NCBI GenBank assembly: GCA_019422005.1
Contig: JAHZEF010000001.1
Span: 44,820 to 67,300 of the forward strand
Source of the DNA: Clostridiales bacterium
Lineage (GTDB): Bacteria; Bacillota; Clostridia; Oscillospirales; Oscillospiraceae
Length of the DNA stretch: 22,481 nt
Direction of reading: 5' to 3'
How positions within the stretch are numbered: the stretch's first letter is position 1; every line of letters begins with the position of its first letter. Of the stretch, positions 1 to 8,224 are shown piece by piece. The position numbers and the translations under genes are program-made. The notes under the pieces are model-generated. The model ran no database searches. It had not been told where the DNA came from and worked only from the letters and a program-made list of their open reading frames with translations.

Positions 1-138
1 CCGGTTATACCAATAGTCATAGTAATTCACTGTGCCGTCCTGGTCCACGGTATATCCGGGGGTGGCTGCCAGGGCCGAGCCTGCCAGGACAGCAGCCAGC
101 ACCCCCAGGCACAGCCACCGCCACAGAAACTGTTTCAT
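1..138 (-). CDS. Secreted protein of unknown function, partial (N-terminus only)
   Basis: Only the first 46 codons are in the window; the gene runs off the left edge. It begins at an ATG with a GGAGG ribosome site 7 bases upstream. The start encodes a clear signal peptide: a short basic N-terminus (MKQFLWRW), a hydrophobic core and an SALA-A type cleavage site near residue 24. The visible mature part (TPGYTVDQDGTVNYYDYWYNR at its end) is too short to assign to a family. The gene lies 12 bases downstream of the cohesin-like/stalk-domain gene, so it is the third gene of an operon of exported proteins. Function is unknown. Its export is well supported; anything further needs the sequence to the left. 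Confidence 0.75.
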   Translation of the reverse strand, partial: MKQFLWRWLCLGVLAAVLAGSALAATPGYTVDQDGTVNYYDYWYNR

Positions 139-150
139 TCTTATCCCTCC

Positions 151-1296
151 TTACACAAAGCCGCCGTATCTGCCCAACAGTTCCAGCGCCCGATCCATCG
201 CCTCCTGCTCCAGCGTACCCGCCGGGTCCCAATGGGCCTGGTGCGGCGCAATGGCGACCAGATTGCGCCCGGTTTCCCACTCCACCTGGCAGCCCAGGGC
301 CTCGGTGACGAAGCGCACCGGCACCATGGTACGGAAGCTGCCGCCGGTGGATGCCTTGTATTCTGCAGGCACATCCAGCTGCTTTGCCTGTCCGTCCAGG
401 GTATAGGTCAGGCTGCCTGGCCGGATCCGGATGGTGTGTCCGTCCTTCTCCACTACCACCGTCTGAGTGCCGCCCTCCCAGATCACGTCGGCCCCCAGCC
501 GCTCGGCCAAAAAGCGCACCGGCACGAAGAGTTGGCTGTCACGGGCATAGGCGGTCACACTGGGTTCGCCGGGATAGATGGCAGTCACGCCTCCCCCTGC
601 CACCGCCCGGTGGGTGCCGATCTCCAGAAAAACAGTTTGGTTCAGCAGGCTCTCCGCCGTCTTGCCTCCGGTATTGCCGGAACCGGTAAAGTCCTGGCTG
701 TCACAGTCCTCATCCGACTGGGCGGTACGGAAGATGACGGTAACGGGAACCTCCCCCTCCTCACCCGCCAGGATGATTCCCTGGGGGCAGGCGGGCCGGT
801 AGGGTTCCCCTGTCTCCCGGGCAGCGATCCGGAGGCCGTCTGCCCCTTCTCCCGTCTGCCGGAAGCGGAAGGTGTAGACCTGCAGCCCTTCGCTCCCCAC
901 CACTGCCTGGCCCAGTCCATCCAGAATGGGGCCGGCAGTCCCCGGCAGAATGAAGCCGGAGAAGTCGATCAGGCCGGCCTGGGTGTTGAGCCCGGTACCC
1001 ACCGGATTGATCCAGCCCACATCCGGATCCCTTTGGGCGAAGCCTTCAAAGGTTTGGGCGGCAGCGGCATTGTCGTCTACCGGCGTCACCGCCGCCGGGT
1101 CATACCGCAGGACGAACTGAAAGACCCGGAAAGTCACATCGTACAGGGTCATGGTCACGCTGTAGCATCCATCGGCATCGGGCGCAGTGCGCTCGAAGAC
1201 TACCCGGGCGTGCTGTTCCTCTGCCGCCCCGGCTCCCCCTGCCAGACTCAGGGCCAGGCAGAGGGCCAGCGCCAGGGCCGATACTCGTCTTTTCAT
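151..1296 (-). CDS. Secreted cohesin-like protein with C-terminal copper amine oxidase N-like (stalk) domain
   Basis: A protein of 381 residues, predicted to be exported. The start is the ATG at 1296: it has GGAGGAGGG just upstream and opens directly into a signal peptide (MKRRVSALALALCLALSLAGG). A GTG at 1320 would extend it by eight residues but overlaps the stop of the upstream gene. Residues about 28-200 look like a cohesin-type beta-sandwich: the strand FQFVLRYDPAAVTPVD is typical of how cohesins begin, and a later strand reads LQVYTFRFRQTG. A Ser/Gly/Thr linker follows (about 205-225). Residues about 225-360 carry two half-repeats typical of the copper amine oxidase N-terminal-like domain (FVPVRFLAERLGADVIWEG and MVPVRFVTEALGCQVEWE), a surface or stalk module common in Clostridia and not an oxidase active site. 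Stalk domain assignment is strong; the cohesin-like call is moderate. It probably acts at the cell surface with its operon partners; its ligand is unknown. Confidence 0.85.
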   Translation of the reverse strand: MKRRVSALALALCLALSLAGGAGAAEEQHARVVFERTAPDADGCYSVTMTLYDVTFRVFQFVLRYDPAAVTPVDDNAAAAQTFEGFAQRDPDVGWINPVGTGLNTQAGLIDFSGFILPGTAGPILDGLGQAVVGSEGLQVYTFRFRQTGEGADGLRIAARETGEPYRPACPQGIILAGEEGEVPVTVIFRTAQSDEDCDSQDFTGSGNTGGKTAESLLNQTVFLEIGTHRAVAGGGVTAIYPGEPSVTAYARDSQLFVPVRFLAERLGADVIWEGGTQTVVVEKDGHTIRIRPGSLTYTLDGQAKQLDVPAEYKASTGGSFRTMVPVRFVTEALGCQVEWETGRNLVAIAPHQAHWDPAGTLEQEAMDRALELLGRYGGFV

Positions 1297-1316
1297 CTGC
1301 TCCCTCCTCCGTCGGC

Positions 1317-4300
1317 TCACGCCGCGTTGGTCAGGGGGATCAGCCTCTGATCCAAAATATAAATGCTCCGCATCTCCTCCACATATCTCGCCGGGATGTT
1401 CCCGATGCGGGCCTTACCGTTTTCAAAGGTGCCGCACCAAACCTTTCTAGGGTTGCCCATGTCATCGCACACCGCCAGATAGAGGGTGGCGCCTTCCACG
1501 GCCTGGGGATCCTCCAGCCTGGAAGGATCCAGTTGGGCCGTCAGGCTCCAGGTCTGGGAGGATTCATAGGAGATGGTGTACTGGCCCACCGTTCGGCTGC
1601 CCTTGAGCAGCTCATAGGACATGTCCTCCGGCAGGGGTTCCACCTCGTCGGCAAAGACCAGCTCCCTGGGCGAATAGGAGGGGCTGACAGTGCCGTCGCC
1701 CAACTGGCCGCGGCTGTTGTCGCCCCAGAGCCACAGGGTACCGTCCTTTTTGATGGCCGCCGAGTTTTTGGAGCCAAGAGCCGCCGACTGCACGCCGGAC
1801 AGCACCGGGACGGGGATGGTCTGATTGGTGGTACCGCCGGTACCCACCTGACCGCTGCTGTTGTCGCCCCAGCCATAGAGGCCGCCGGCAGGAGTGATGG
1901 CGGCGGAATGGGTATCACTGGCCAGCAGCATGGAGACGCTGTCCAGGTTCTTGGCAAAAGCCGGCTGGCTGAAAGCGCCCTGGGTGGTGCCGTCGCCCAG
2001 CTGGCCGCTGCTGTTATTGCCGTAACCCACGATGGTCCAGCCCGCCACATTCACATTGTAGAGGGAGTGAGTGCCGCCGGCGGCGATGTCCTTCACCTCC
2101 ATTGTACCGCTCAGGATGGGGATGGGGATGGGGTAGTAGCCGCTGCCATAGAGCTTCCCGTTTACCGCCAGGGAGGTGCCCCAGCCCAGCACCACGCCGC
2201 TGCCCAGTTTGGCCAGGCCGTGGCCACTGCCCGCCGCGATGTCCACTACATCCCGGATGATGATGTTGTCGGTGGCCGTCCGGATCTGGGCGGGGGTGTT
2301 CCGGGCCTGGTTGAGTCCGTCGCCCAGCTCTCCGAAGAAGCTGCTGCCCCAGGTCCACAGGGAACCGTCGGTTTTCACAGCGATGGCGAACTGCTGGCCC
2401 AGGGCTACCTGCTTCACCCCGTCCATCACCTTCACCGGGGTAAGGCGGGTTTCATTGGTGCCGTCCCCCAGCTGGCCGTATGTATTCGTCCCCCAGGCCC
2501 ACAGGGATCCGTCCGTCTTGATGGCCATGGAGAAATTCATCCCGGCGGCCACCTGGGATGCATCGTCCATGATCTTTACCGGCTCGTACCGGTCGGTCCG
2601 GGTACCGTCTCCCAACTGGCCGCCGTCGTTGCGGCCCCAGGCCCACAGGGTGCCGTCCTCCAGGACGGCCAGGAAGTACTGGTTGCCTGCCGCCACCGAT
2701 TTGACCCTGTAGGTCTTGAGGGCCGGGCCTGCGCGCTGGGATTCCAGCGCCCCGGGGCAGGCGGAGGCGGTGACCCGCACCACGAAATAACTGCCGGCGT
2801 CCTCCTCTGTCAGGGTGTAGGTATCCGTGGTGGCCCCCTGGATGGGCGCGCCGTTGCGGTACCACTGGTAGGACAGGGTGCCGGCGCTGCTGCCGAGGTC
2901 GGTGGCCACGTCATAGGTGCGGGCGGTGAGGGGCTGGCCCACCTTGAGGGAGCCCTCGATCTCGACCCTGCCCGCCAGAGCGATTTCCCGGTCGGTGATG
3001 TACATGATCCCCCTGGGGGAACGGATGTAGTCGTAGGCGCCGCTGCCCAGCTGGCCGGAGCCATTGCCGCCCCAGGTATACAGGATATCGCCCTGGACCA
3101 GCAGGCCGTGTCCGGAGTTTTCATCCATGTTGCCGCCGAAGGAGAGATCCATATCGCTCACCGGGCCGTCCTGCCACTGGATGGGGGTTTTTTGCAGGCC
3201 GGAGATGGGCGCGTTGATATCCAGCATACCGCAGGTCCACAGGCTGCCGTCGGCCTTGGTGATGAGGGTGGTATAGATGCCCGCCTTTACGCTTTCGACG
3301 CCGCCGGTCACATAGGTGCCTGCCATATAGCTGGGATTATTTATATTCCCTACGCCGGTTTCGCCGTAATGGTCGCTGCCTCTGGCGTACAACGCTCCCG
3401 ACGTGGTGACATACATGATGTAGTCGCTGCCCACCGACACCGACTCCACGCCGGAAGCCACGGTGGTGGCGTCTTCCACCACCGGGTCGTTGATGTAATC
3501 AAGGCCGCTGCCCTTGATCCCGATGGCGGAGCGGGCGCCCCACACCACCAGCTCCCCGTCGTTGGTCACCACGGCGATGGCACTGCGGCCGGCGGAGAAA
3601 TCCTTCACATTGGACATGATCTGGGTGGGGCGGTAGGAGGAGTTCCTGCCGTTGCCGTATCCCATGCTGCCGGCGGAACCCCAGATCCACAGGGTGCCGT
3701 CGGCCCTCAGGGCCATGGTATAGCTGGGCCCGGCGTCCGCCTTTACCACACCGTCCATGATGCGGACGGGGACATAGCTGTTCTGGCTGGTGTTGGTGCC
3801 CAGCTGCCCGGAACCGTTCCCGCCCCAGGCCCACAGCACGCCGCCCTGCTGGATGGCCACGCTGTGCCCTTCACCGGCGGCTACCGCCGCCACATTGTCC
3901 AGGCCCTGCACCTTCTGAGGCGTGGCAATGGCAGAAGGGGAAAGGGCACCGTTGCCCAGCTGGCCGTAGGCGTTGCTGCCCCAGGCCCAGACGGTGCCGT
4001 CGGTCTTGACAGCCAGGGAATGGCGGCTCCCGGCGGCCACCCGCACCACCGGTACCTCCACCGGGTCAGAGGGCTCCGGTTCCGCTTGTTCCTCCAGCAT
4101 GACCTGCACCGGCGTGACCCGTCTGGTCTCGGTGCCGTCCCCCAGGATGCCGGAGCGGTTGCGGCCCCAGGCCCACAGGGTGCCGTCGGATTTCACGGCG
4201 TAGGCCTGCTGTTCAAAAAAGAATACCTGATACACCCCATCCAGGATCTGGGTGGGCTCATTGTAGTTGCACAGGTTGTAGCTGTATTCGCTGCTGGAGA

Positions 4301-6383
4301 CGCCCCACTGGTTCCAACCCAGCAAGGTTCCGTCCCGCTTCAGCACCAAGTTGTCCTGCCAGGTGTTTATCTGGGCGGATTTGACCCCCTCCATAATCTG
4401 CAGAGTGCCGGTGGTCTCCACACCGTTCCAGCGGTAGCGGCCCAGAGCCCACAGATAGCCGTCTTCCCGCAGCAGGAACGAAGCACCGAGGCCGCCGCAG
4501 CTGGCTGCGGCCATATGGGCCAGAGCGGGATTGCTCTCGGTGATGTTCACCGGCACAGGCTGATCGGTGGTGGTGCCGTCCCCCAGTTCACCGTAGGAAT
4601 TGTCGCCCCAGGCCCAGACAGTGCCATCCTCCTGGATGGCCATATTGTGGTAGCGCCCCGGCGCTGCAAAGCACACGCCGCCGTCCACCAGCAAAGTGGG
4701 GCTCCCGCTGATGCTGCCTTTCCAGAGGGCGCCATTGGAATCGGTGGCCATAAAGGCGCTTCCGTCCTGCCACACCTCCTGCACGTCTCCCATCACCTGG
4801 CTGGGCCCGTAAATCTCGGAATCCTGATAGTTCCCGCAGGCCCACAGGGTGCCGTCCTGCTTGAGGATCAGGGTGCACTGGTCATCGGTATAGACCCGGC
4901 TGACCCCCTCCATGATCTGCCTGGGGACATGGCTGCCCTCGTTGGTGCCGTCGCCGAACTGGCCGTAGGAATTGCTGCCCCAGGCCCACAGGGTACCGTC
5001 GGTTTTCACTGCCATGGTGTACCAGCTGTCCGCGTCGGCCCACGCCACATCTTCCATCAACTTGCAGGGCGTCAGGCTGTCAAACACCCCGCTCTCCAAA
5101 CCCAGCTGGCCGGAGGAATTGCTGCCCCAACCCCAGAGGGTGCCGTCCTTTTGCAGGGCAACGGCATGATTCTGTCCAACGGACAGGGAGACCACCCCGT
5201 TCTCCGGTTCCGGCAGCCCGGGGTCGGGATCGGGATCCAGCGGCGGGATGTACTCCTCGATCCAGCCGCCCTCCACCTGGTAAAAGTCCGCCTGGCTGTT
5301 GTCCCGCTTCCACAGGGCGCCGTCCTCCGTCACCGCCAGCAGGGCGGATCCGGTCGCGCTCACGGCAGGGGTGGCGGAAAATTCCGCCACATTTTCCAGG
5401 ACTGCCGTCGGCGTGGCATAGGCCGTGTTGCCGGTGCTGCCGTCCCCGTCGGGGCTGCAGGACCACAGAGTGCCGTTTTCATCCAGGGCGTGGAAGCTCT
5501 TGCTGCCCGCCTCCACCTGGATCACCGGATTGCCGTTGGAGAGGTCCATCTCCTGAGGCGTGGCCACCTTTTCGCCGGATCCGTTCAGACCGCCCCACAT
5601 CCATACGGCGCCGTCGCTGGTGACGGCGCAGGAGACGTTAAACCTGTTCTCCCGCGTGAAGGTATTGATGGATCGAATATCCCCCGGCTCCCACTGCGCG
5701 TTCACCCGGTTCGCCACCTTGTTGCTGCTGCTGGAACCGGATGTGTCGTTGCCGTACTCACCGTAAGTATTGTCGCCCCAGGACCAGAGGGCGCCGTCGC
5801 TGTCCAGCGCCAGGACATTGTCGTCGTTGATGACTGCGGCGGTAATCTGGGACTGGAGACCTACTTCCGCCTGCCGGGGCGTGTACTTGCTGCCTGCAGA
5901 GCTTCCCGCCACCGTATTGCAATCCCGGCCCCAGACCCAGACGGTGCCGTCCTCCTTTACCCCAATGGAGGTGTAAGTTCCGGCGTCAGCCCACACCACG
6001 CCGCTCTCCATGCTCAGCACCTGCGTGGGCCTGCTGCTGGCCGTCCCTGATCCAGTTCCCAGCTGGCCCTGGGAGTTGGCGCCCCAGGCCTGCAGGCTGC
6101 CGTCCTCCATCAGGGCCAGCATATAGGAGTCGCCGTGACCGGCATAAATGGCTTTGGCGCCGCTGGAGATCACCTTTTGGGGAGCGCCGGTGCCCGTCCA
6201 GTACCACACCGCGCCGCCCCCGGTCAGCACTGCCCCGCAGTCCCGGCCCGCAGCCACCGACTGGATGACCCGCTCGCCCGGTTGGATCTCTCCGCCGGAC
6301 GCCAAAACGGATACGGGCAGAAGGCCGGCCAAAAGCACTGCGGTCAGCAGCATTGCCAGCACCCTCTGCATTTGTTTCATCAT
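1317..6383 (-). CDS. Giant secreted RCC1-repeat (beta-propeller) protein with Ig-like insert
   Basis: A protein of 1688 residues. The first ATG of an ATGATG pair is used here, with AAGGTGAG upstream; the second is equally possible. A signal peptide (MKQMQRVLAMLLTAVLLAGLL, cleavage after VLA) is followed by RCC1/ATS1-type repeats of about 50 residues, each carrying a core like DGTLWAWGSNSYGQLGDGT. Counted by eye there are about 29 blades in four blocks: residues about 40-370 (7), 395-760 (8), 780-1130 (7) and 1225-1585 (7). The blocks are separated by acidic/proline linkers near 385 and 768 and by an Ig-like module at about 1140-1222 (SYQWYRNGAPIQGATTDTY). The last 100 residues form a different, unrecognised domain. 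No LPXTG motif or C-terminal membrane anchor is seen. RCC1 repeats fold as seven-bladed propellers used for protein binding. In this exported setting a binding or adhesion role is plausible, but the partner is unknown. First gene of a three-gene operon. Confidence 0.93.
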   Translation of the reverse strand: MMKQMQRVLAMLLTAVLLAGLLPVSVLASGGEIQPGERVIQSVAAGRDCGAVLTGGGAVWYWTGTGAPQKVISSGAKAIYAGHGDSYMLALMEDGSLQAWGANSQGQLGTGSGTASSRPTQVLSMESGVVWADAGTYTSIGVKEDGTVWVWGRDCNTVAGSSAGSKYTPRQAEVGLQSQITAAVINDDNVLALDSDGALWSWGDNTYGEYGNDTSGSSSSNKVANRVNAQWEPGDIRSINTFTRENRFNVSCAVTSDGAVWMWGGLNGSGEKVATPQEMDLSNGNPVIQVEAGSKSFHALDENGTLWSCSPDGDGSTGNTAYATPTAVLENVAEFSATPAVSATGSALLAVTEDGALWKRDNSQADFYQVEGGWIEEYIPPLDPDPDPGLPEPENGVVSLSVGQNHAVALQKDGTLWGWGSNSSGQLGLESGVFDSLTPCKLMEDVAWADADSWYTMAVKTDGTLWAWGSNSYGQFGDGTNEGSHVPRQIMEGVSRVYTDDQCTLILKQDGTLWACGNYQDSEIYGPSQVMGDVQEVWQDGSAFMATDSNGALWKGSISGSPTLLVDGGVCFAAPGRYHNMAIQEDGTVWAWGDNSYGELGDGTTTDQPVPVNITESNPALAHMAAASCGGLGASFLLREDGYLWALGRYRWNGVETTGTLQIMEGVKSAQINTWQDNLVLKRDGTLLGWNQWGVSSSEYSYNLCNYNEPTQILDGVYQVFFFEQQAYAVKSDGTLWAWGRNRSGILGDGTETRRVTPVQVMLEEQAEPEPSDPVEVPVVRVAAGSRHSLAVKTDGTVWAWGSNAYGQLGNGALSPSAIATPQKVQGLDNVAAVAAGEGHSVAIQQGGVLWAWGGNGSGQLGTNTSQNSYVPVRIMDGVVKADAGPSYTMALRADGTLWIWGSAGSMGYGNGRNSSYRPTQIMSNVKDFSAGRSAIAVVTNDGELVVWGARSAIGIKGSGLDYINDPVVEDATTVASGVESVSVGSDYIMYVTTSGALYARGSDHYGETGVGNINNPSYMAGTYVTGGVESVKAGIYTTLITKADGSLWTCGMLDINAPISGLQKTPIQWQDGPVSDMDLSFGGNMDENSGHGLLVQGDILYTWGGNGSGQLGSGAYDYIRSPRGIMYITDREIALAGRVEIEGSLKVGQPLTARTYDVATDLGSSAGTLSYQWYRNGAPIQGATTDTYTLTEEDAGSYFVVRVTASACPGALESQRAGPALKTYRVKSVAAGNQYFLAVLEDGTLWAWGRNDGGQLGDGTRTDRYEPVKIMDDASQVAAGMNFSMAIKTDGSLWAWGTNTYGQLGDGTNETRLTPVKVMDGVKQVALGQQFAIAVKTDGSLWTWGSSFFGELGDGLNQARNTPAQIRTATDNIIIRDVVDIAAGSGHGLAKLGSGVVLGWGTSLAVNGKLYGSGYYPIPIPILSGTMEVKDIAAGGTHSLYNVNVAGWTIVGYGNNSSGQLGDGTTQGAFSQPAFAKNLDSVSMLLASDTHSAAITPAGGLYGWGDNSSGQVGTGGTTNQTIPVPVLSGVQSAALGSKNSAAIKKDGTLWLWGDNSRGQLGDGTVSPSYSPRELVFADEVEPLPEDMSYELLKGSRTVGQYTISYESSQTWSLTAQLDPSRLEDPQAVEGATLYLAVCDDMGNPRKVWCGTFENGKARIGNIPARYVEEMRSIYILDQRLIPLTNAA
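1680..6200 (-). repeat. Degenerate tandem repeat encoding RCC1 blades
   Basis: At DNA level the RCC1 gene is built of about 150-base degenerate units. The best conserved piece, on the plus strand, is close to CCCACAGGGTGCCGTC (for example near 2642, 4171 and 4850). Many units deviate, so the blades are old or strongly diversified rather than a fresh expansion. The block between about 2715 and 2960 (the Ig-like module) breaks the periodicity. Confidence 0.8.
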
Positions 6384-6471
6384 TCATCTCACCTTCCCTG
6401 AATTGACCAGTTTTCCATTTTTGCAGCCCTGCTTTGTGCAAAACACCGCGAAATGGCATAGTTATCTTTCT

Positions 6472-6499
6472 AGTATACACAATTTCCAGGCGCTTTCAA
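6472..6499 (-). promoter_or_regulatory. Sigma-A-type promoter for the RCC1 operon
   Basis: Reading the minus strand, TTGAAA (6499-6494) is followed by a 16-base spacer and TATACT (6477-6472). This leaves an untranslated leader of about 80 bases before the RCC1 start at 6383. The surrounding 60 bases are AT-richer than the rest of the window, as expected for a promoter. Confidence 0.6.
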
Positions 6500-6780
6500 T
6501 TAACTGCCAGCATAGTGTTTTCCCACAAAGCTGCTGCCAGTCGGCCGTCCGATCCTCCTCGGCAAGAGCCGCCGGCCTCTCCCGGAATGGACCGGGATTC
6601 AAGGGGGCGGCGAATCCATACTGCATTCGCGGTATCGGAAAGAGTCACGATTGGGGGCGGCCGCGAAGCTGTATTTAAAATGTATAGAAGGGGCGCGCGG
6701 AGGTACGGCCGGGGCAGGGGAGCCCTTCGGGCGCGTGAAGCGCGCCGGGCTGCCTTCCCGGGCGATGAGGGCTGTAAATG
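6500..6780. other. Intergenic stretch, no gene seen
   Basis: Between the end of the FmdE operon and the RCC1 promoter. Reading frames here have no ribosome site and no recognisable product. Short GC-rich inverted repeats occur (for example around 6720-6750), with no clear signal. Confidence 0.5.
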
Positions 6781-6822
6781 CCGGAAGGGCCGTCCCCGCA
6801 TTTGCGGGGACGGCCCTTCCGG
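6781..6822 (-). terminator. Strong hairpin ending the FmdE/ABC operon
   Basis: A perfect 19-base-pair inverted repeat (arms 6781-6799 and 6804-6822, loop ATTT) sits 14 bases past the FmdE stop codon. The minus strand continues CATTTACAG, so the T-tract is poor. The hairpin may stop transcription weakly or protect the 3' end of the message. Confidence 0.6.
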
Positions 6823-6836
6823 ATGGATTCTTTCCC

Positions 6837-7367
6837 TTACAGTGCAAAACGGTTGTATGCCCGGTAACAGTCGGGGCAAAGCCTGCGGCCTTCCTGCAGA
6901 TGAATCCAGTGGGAGGCGGTCTGCTCGCCGCAGCCGTCGCAGAGATAGGATTCAAACAGCCTGGCCGGTTCCGGCAGCAGGATCCGGGTTTCCTTGACGT
7001 CGAACAGCTCCTGCGGCGTGTGGGACTGCAGATAGGCGAACGACGCTTCCCGCGTCATCCCCTCGGGCCTGGAGCGCAGCACCAGGCGGACGGAGCGGCC
7101 GGTGGTACGGTTGTAAATGGAAAATGCCTGCTTGCCGGTCATATGGAACAGCAGGTTGCCCTTGCCGACGCTGCAGCCCAGAATCACCTGGATGGCATCG
7201 ACGCCGCAGGCGTCGTTTTCGGAGATGCAGACCACGTCTTCATCCTGGGAGCGGGTGAGCCCCAGAAGCTCCATGGCGTAAAGCGAGGCCTGAAAGCCGA
7301 TGGTCAGGCCGCCGCACTGATGTCCGTGGAAGGCGACGCAGTCCGCCCAAAGCTTTTTGGTATCCAT
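6837..7367 (-). CDS. FmdE-family protein with C-terminal zinc-ribbon
   Basis: A 176-residue cytoplasmic protein of the FmdE family (named after the gene next to molybdenum formylmethanofuran dehydrogenase in methanogens). The N-terminal family motif is intact: FHGHQCGGLTIG at residues 13-24, with the conserved His-x-Cys. A second conserved segment reads ENDACGVDAIQVILGCSVGKGNL. The tail has two Cys pairs (C143/C146 and C164/C167), a small zinc-ribbon also found in bacterial members. The ATG has GGAGG 7 bases upstream. It is the last gene of the importer operon, 14 bases after the methyltransferase. The biochemical role of bacterial FmdE proteins is not established. They recur beside metal-type ABC importers, which suggests metal, molybdate/tungstate or metal-cofactor handling. 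Family assignment is firm, function is not. Confidence 0.88.
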   Translation of the reverse strand: MDTKKLWADCVAFHGHQCGGLTIGFQASLYAMELLGLTRSQDEDVVCISENDACGVDAIQVILGCSVGKGNLLFHMTGKQAFSIYNRTTGRSVRLVLRSRPEGMTREASFAYLQSHTPQELFDVKETRILLPEPARLFESYLCDGCGEQTASHWIHLQEGRRLCPDCYRAYNRFAL

Positions 7368-7381
7368 ATCGATTCCTCCCT

Positions 7382-8200
7382 TTAAGAAACAGCCCAGTCA
7401 ATGGTAACTGTGGTGGTGCTGACAGATTCGCGGATTCTCCCGTCCACGGCAATGCGCTCCAGAAAACTGCGGACCTCCCGGCATTCCCGGTCTGTGAGCG
7501 GGCGCTGCAGGGCGGCGCTGCCCAGGCACCATTCCAGCGCTTCTTCCAGAGGCCGGTCTTCCTGCCAGCACTCGTGGCCGTAGCGGAACTGCGGCTCAAA
7601 CCCGTTCCGCCAGAGATAGCAAAACACGTATTCCATGCTCTCATCGGCGTCCTGCCCCCTGGTACGCAGCCCCAGCAGCTCCATGGCCTGATCCAGGACC
7701 AGGTCGCGGCGCCGGGCAGGGCGCTTCAGAAAGCAGTGCCGCCCGGCGCAGGCTGTCATCTGATCCAGTGCACGGTAACTGTGAATGGCAGGCGTCATGT
7801 GGGCGAATACCAAATCGAACCGCCGCCGCCAGCCCAACGCATCCAGATCGGCCGTCTCCCAGTCCATGCAGAAGAAGGACGCGTTGGAGATTCCCAGATC
7901 CGCCGCCCTGCGTTCCGCAGCGGCGATCATCCGGTCGGATACGTCGCAGCCTGCGGCCTCCCGGAGCAGAGGCGCCAGCGCCAGCGCATAGATTCCGGAG
8001 CCGCAGCCGATATCCAGCGCGGTCATACTGCCGTCCAGCGGGATGCAGCCGGCGATCTGCTGCAGGAAGGGGCTGCTCTCCAGCGTCGGAAGCTGCTTCC
8101 GGCTGAAACTGCAGGCCCGCTGATTCCAGAGGGCCCGCGCCGCTTCCCCGCTGTATGTTTCCGCGTGCCGCCAGACGCGCTGCAATGTCTGAAGATCCAT
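7382..8200 (-). CDS. Class I SAM-dependent methyltransferase
   Basis: A 272-residue protein with a Rossmann-type SAM-binding core. Motif I is LDIGCGSGIYALAL (about residues 61-74), the acidic residue after strand 2 is in GCDVSD, and a motif IV-like segment reads FDLVFAHMTPAI. Before the core there is a helical N-terminal segment of about 50 residues, and after it a C-terminal domain of about 100 residues that may bind the substrate. It sits between the ABC ATPase gene (24 bases) and the FmdE gene (14 bases) in the same direction, so its substrate is probably connected with whatever the transporter imports. A metallophore, a tetrapyrrole or another metal ligand are possibilities; no substrate motif can be read from the sequence. 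The ribosome site (AGAGG, about 11 bases before ATG) is weaker than that of its neighbours. Confidence 0.85.
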   Translation of the reverse strand: MDLQTLQRVWRHAETYSGEAARALWNQRACSFSRKQLPTLESSPFLQQIAGCIPLDGSMTALDIGCGSGIYALALAPLLREAAGCDVSDRMIAAAERRAADLGISNASFFCMDWETADLDALGWRRRFDLVFAHMTPAIHSYRALDQMTACAGRHCFLKRPARRRDLVLDQAMELLGLRTRGQDADESMEYVFCYLWRNGFEPQFRYGHECWQEDRPLEEALEWCLGSAALQRPLTDRECREVRSFLERIAVDGRIRESVSTTTVTIDWAVS

Positions 8201-8224
8201 GTTCCGTTCAACCTCTGTTCCGTC

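Noticed and set aside
232..1350. Plus-strand open frame of about 370 codons opposite the stalk-domain gene
   Set aside because: Shadow of the real minus-strand gene caused by GC-rich third positions; no start signal and no recognisable product.
1533..6050. Very long plus-strand open frame (about 1500 codons) opposite the RCC1 gene
   Set aside because: It lies wholly antisense to a convincing gene. The GC-rich repeat units keep this frame free of stops, and its protein is a periodic Gly/His/Pro-rich string with no ribosome site or family.
1680..6200. CRISPR array or insertion-driven repeat expansion in the RCC1 region
   Set aside because: The repeats are degenerate, stay in one reading frame and encode RCC1 blades; there are no constant-length spacers.
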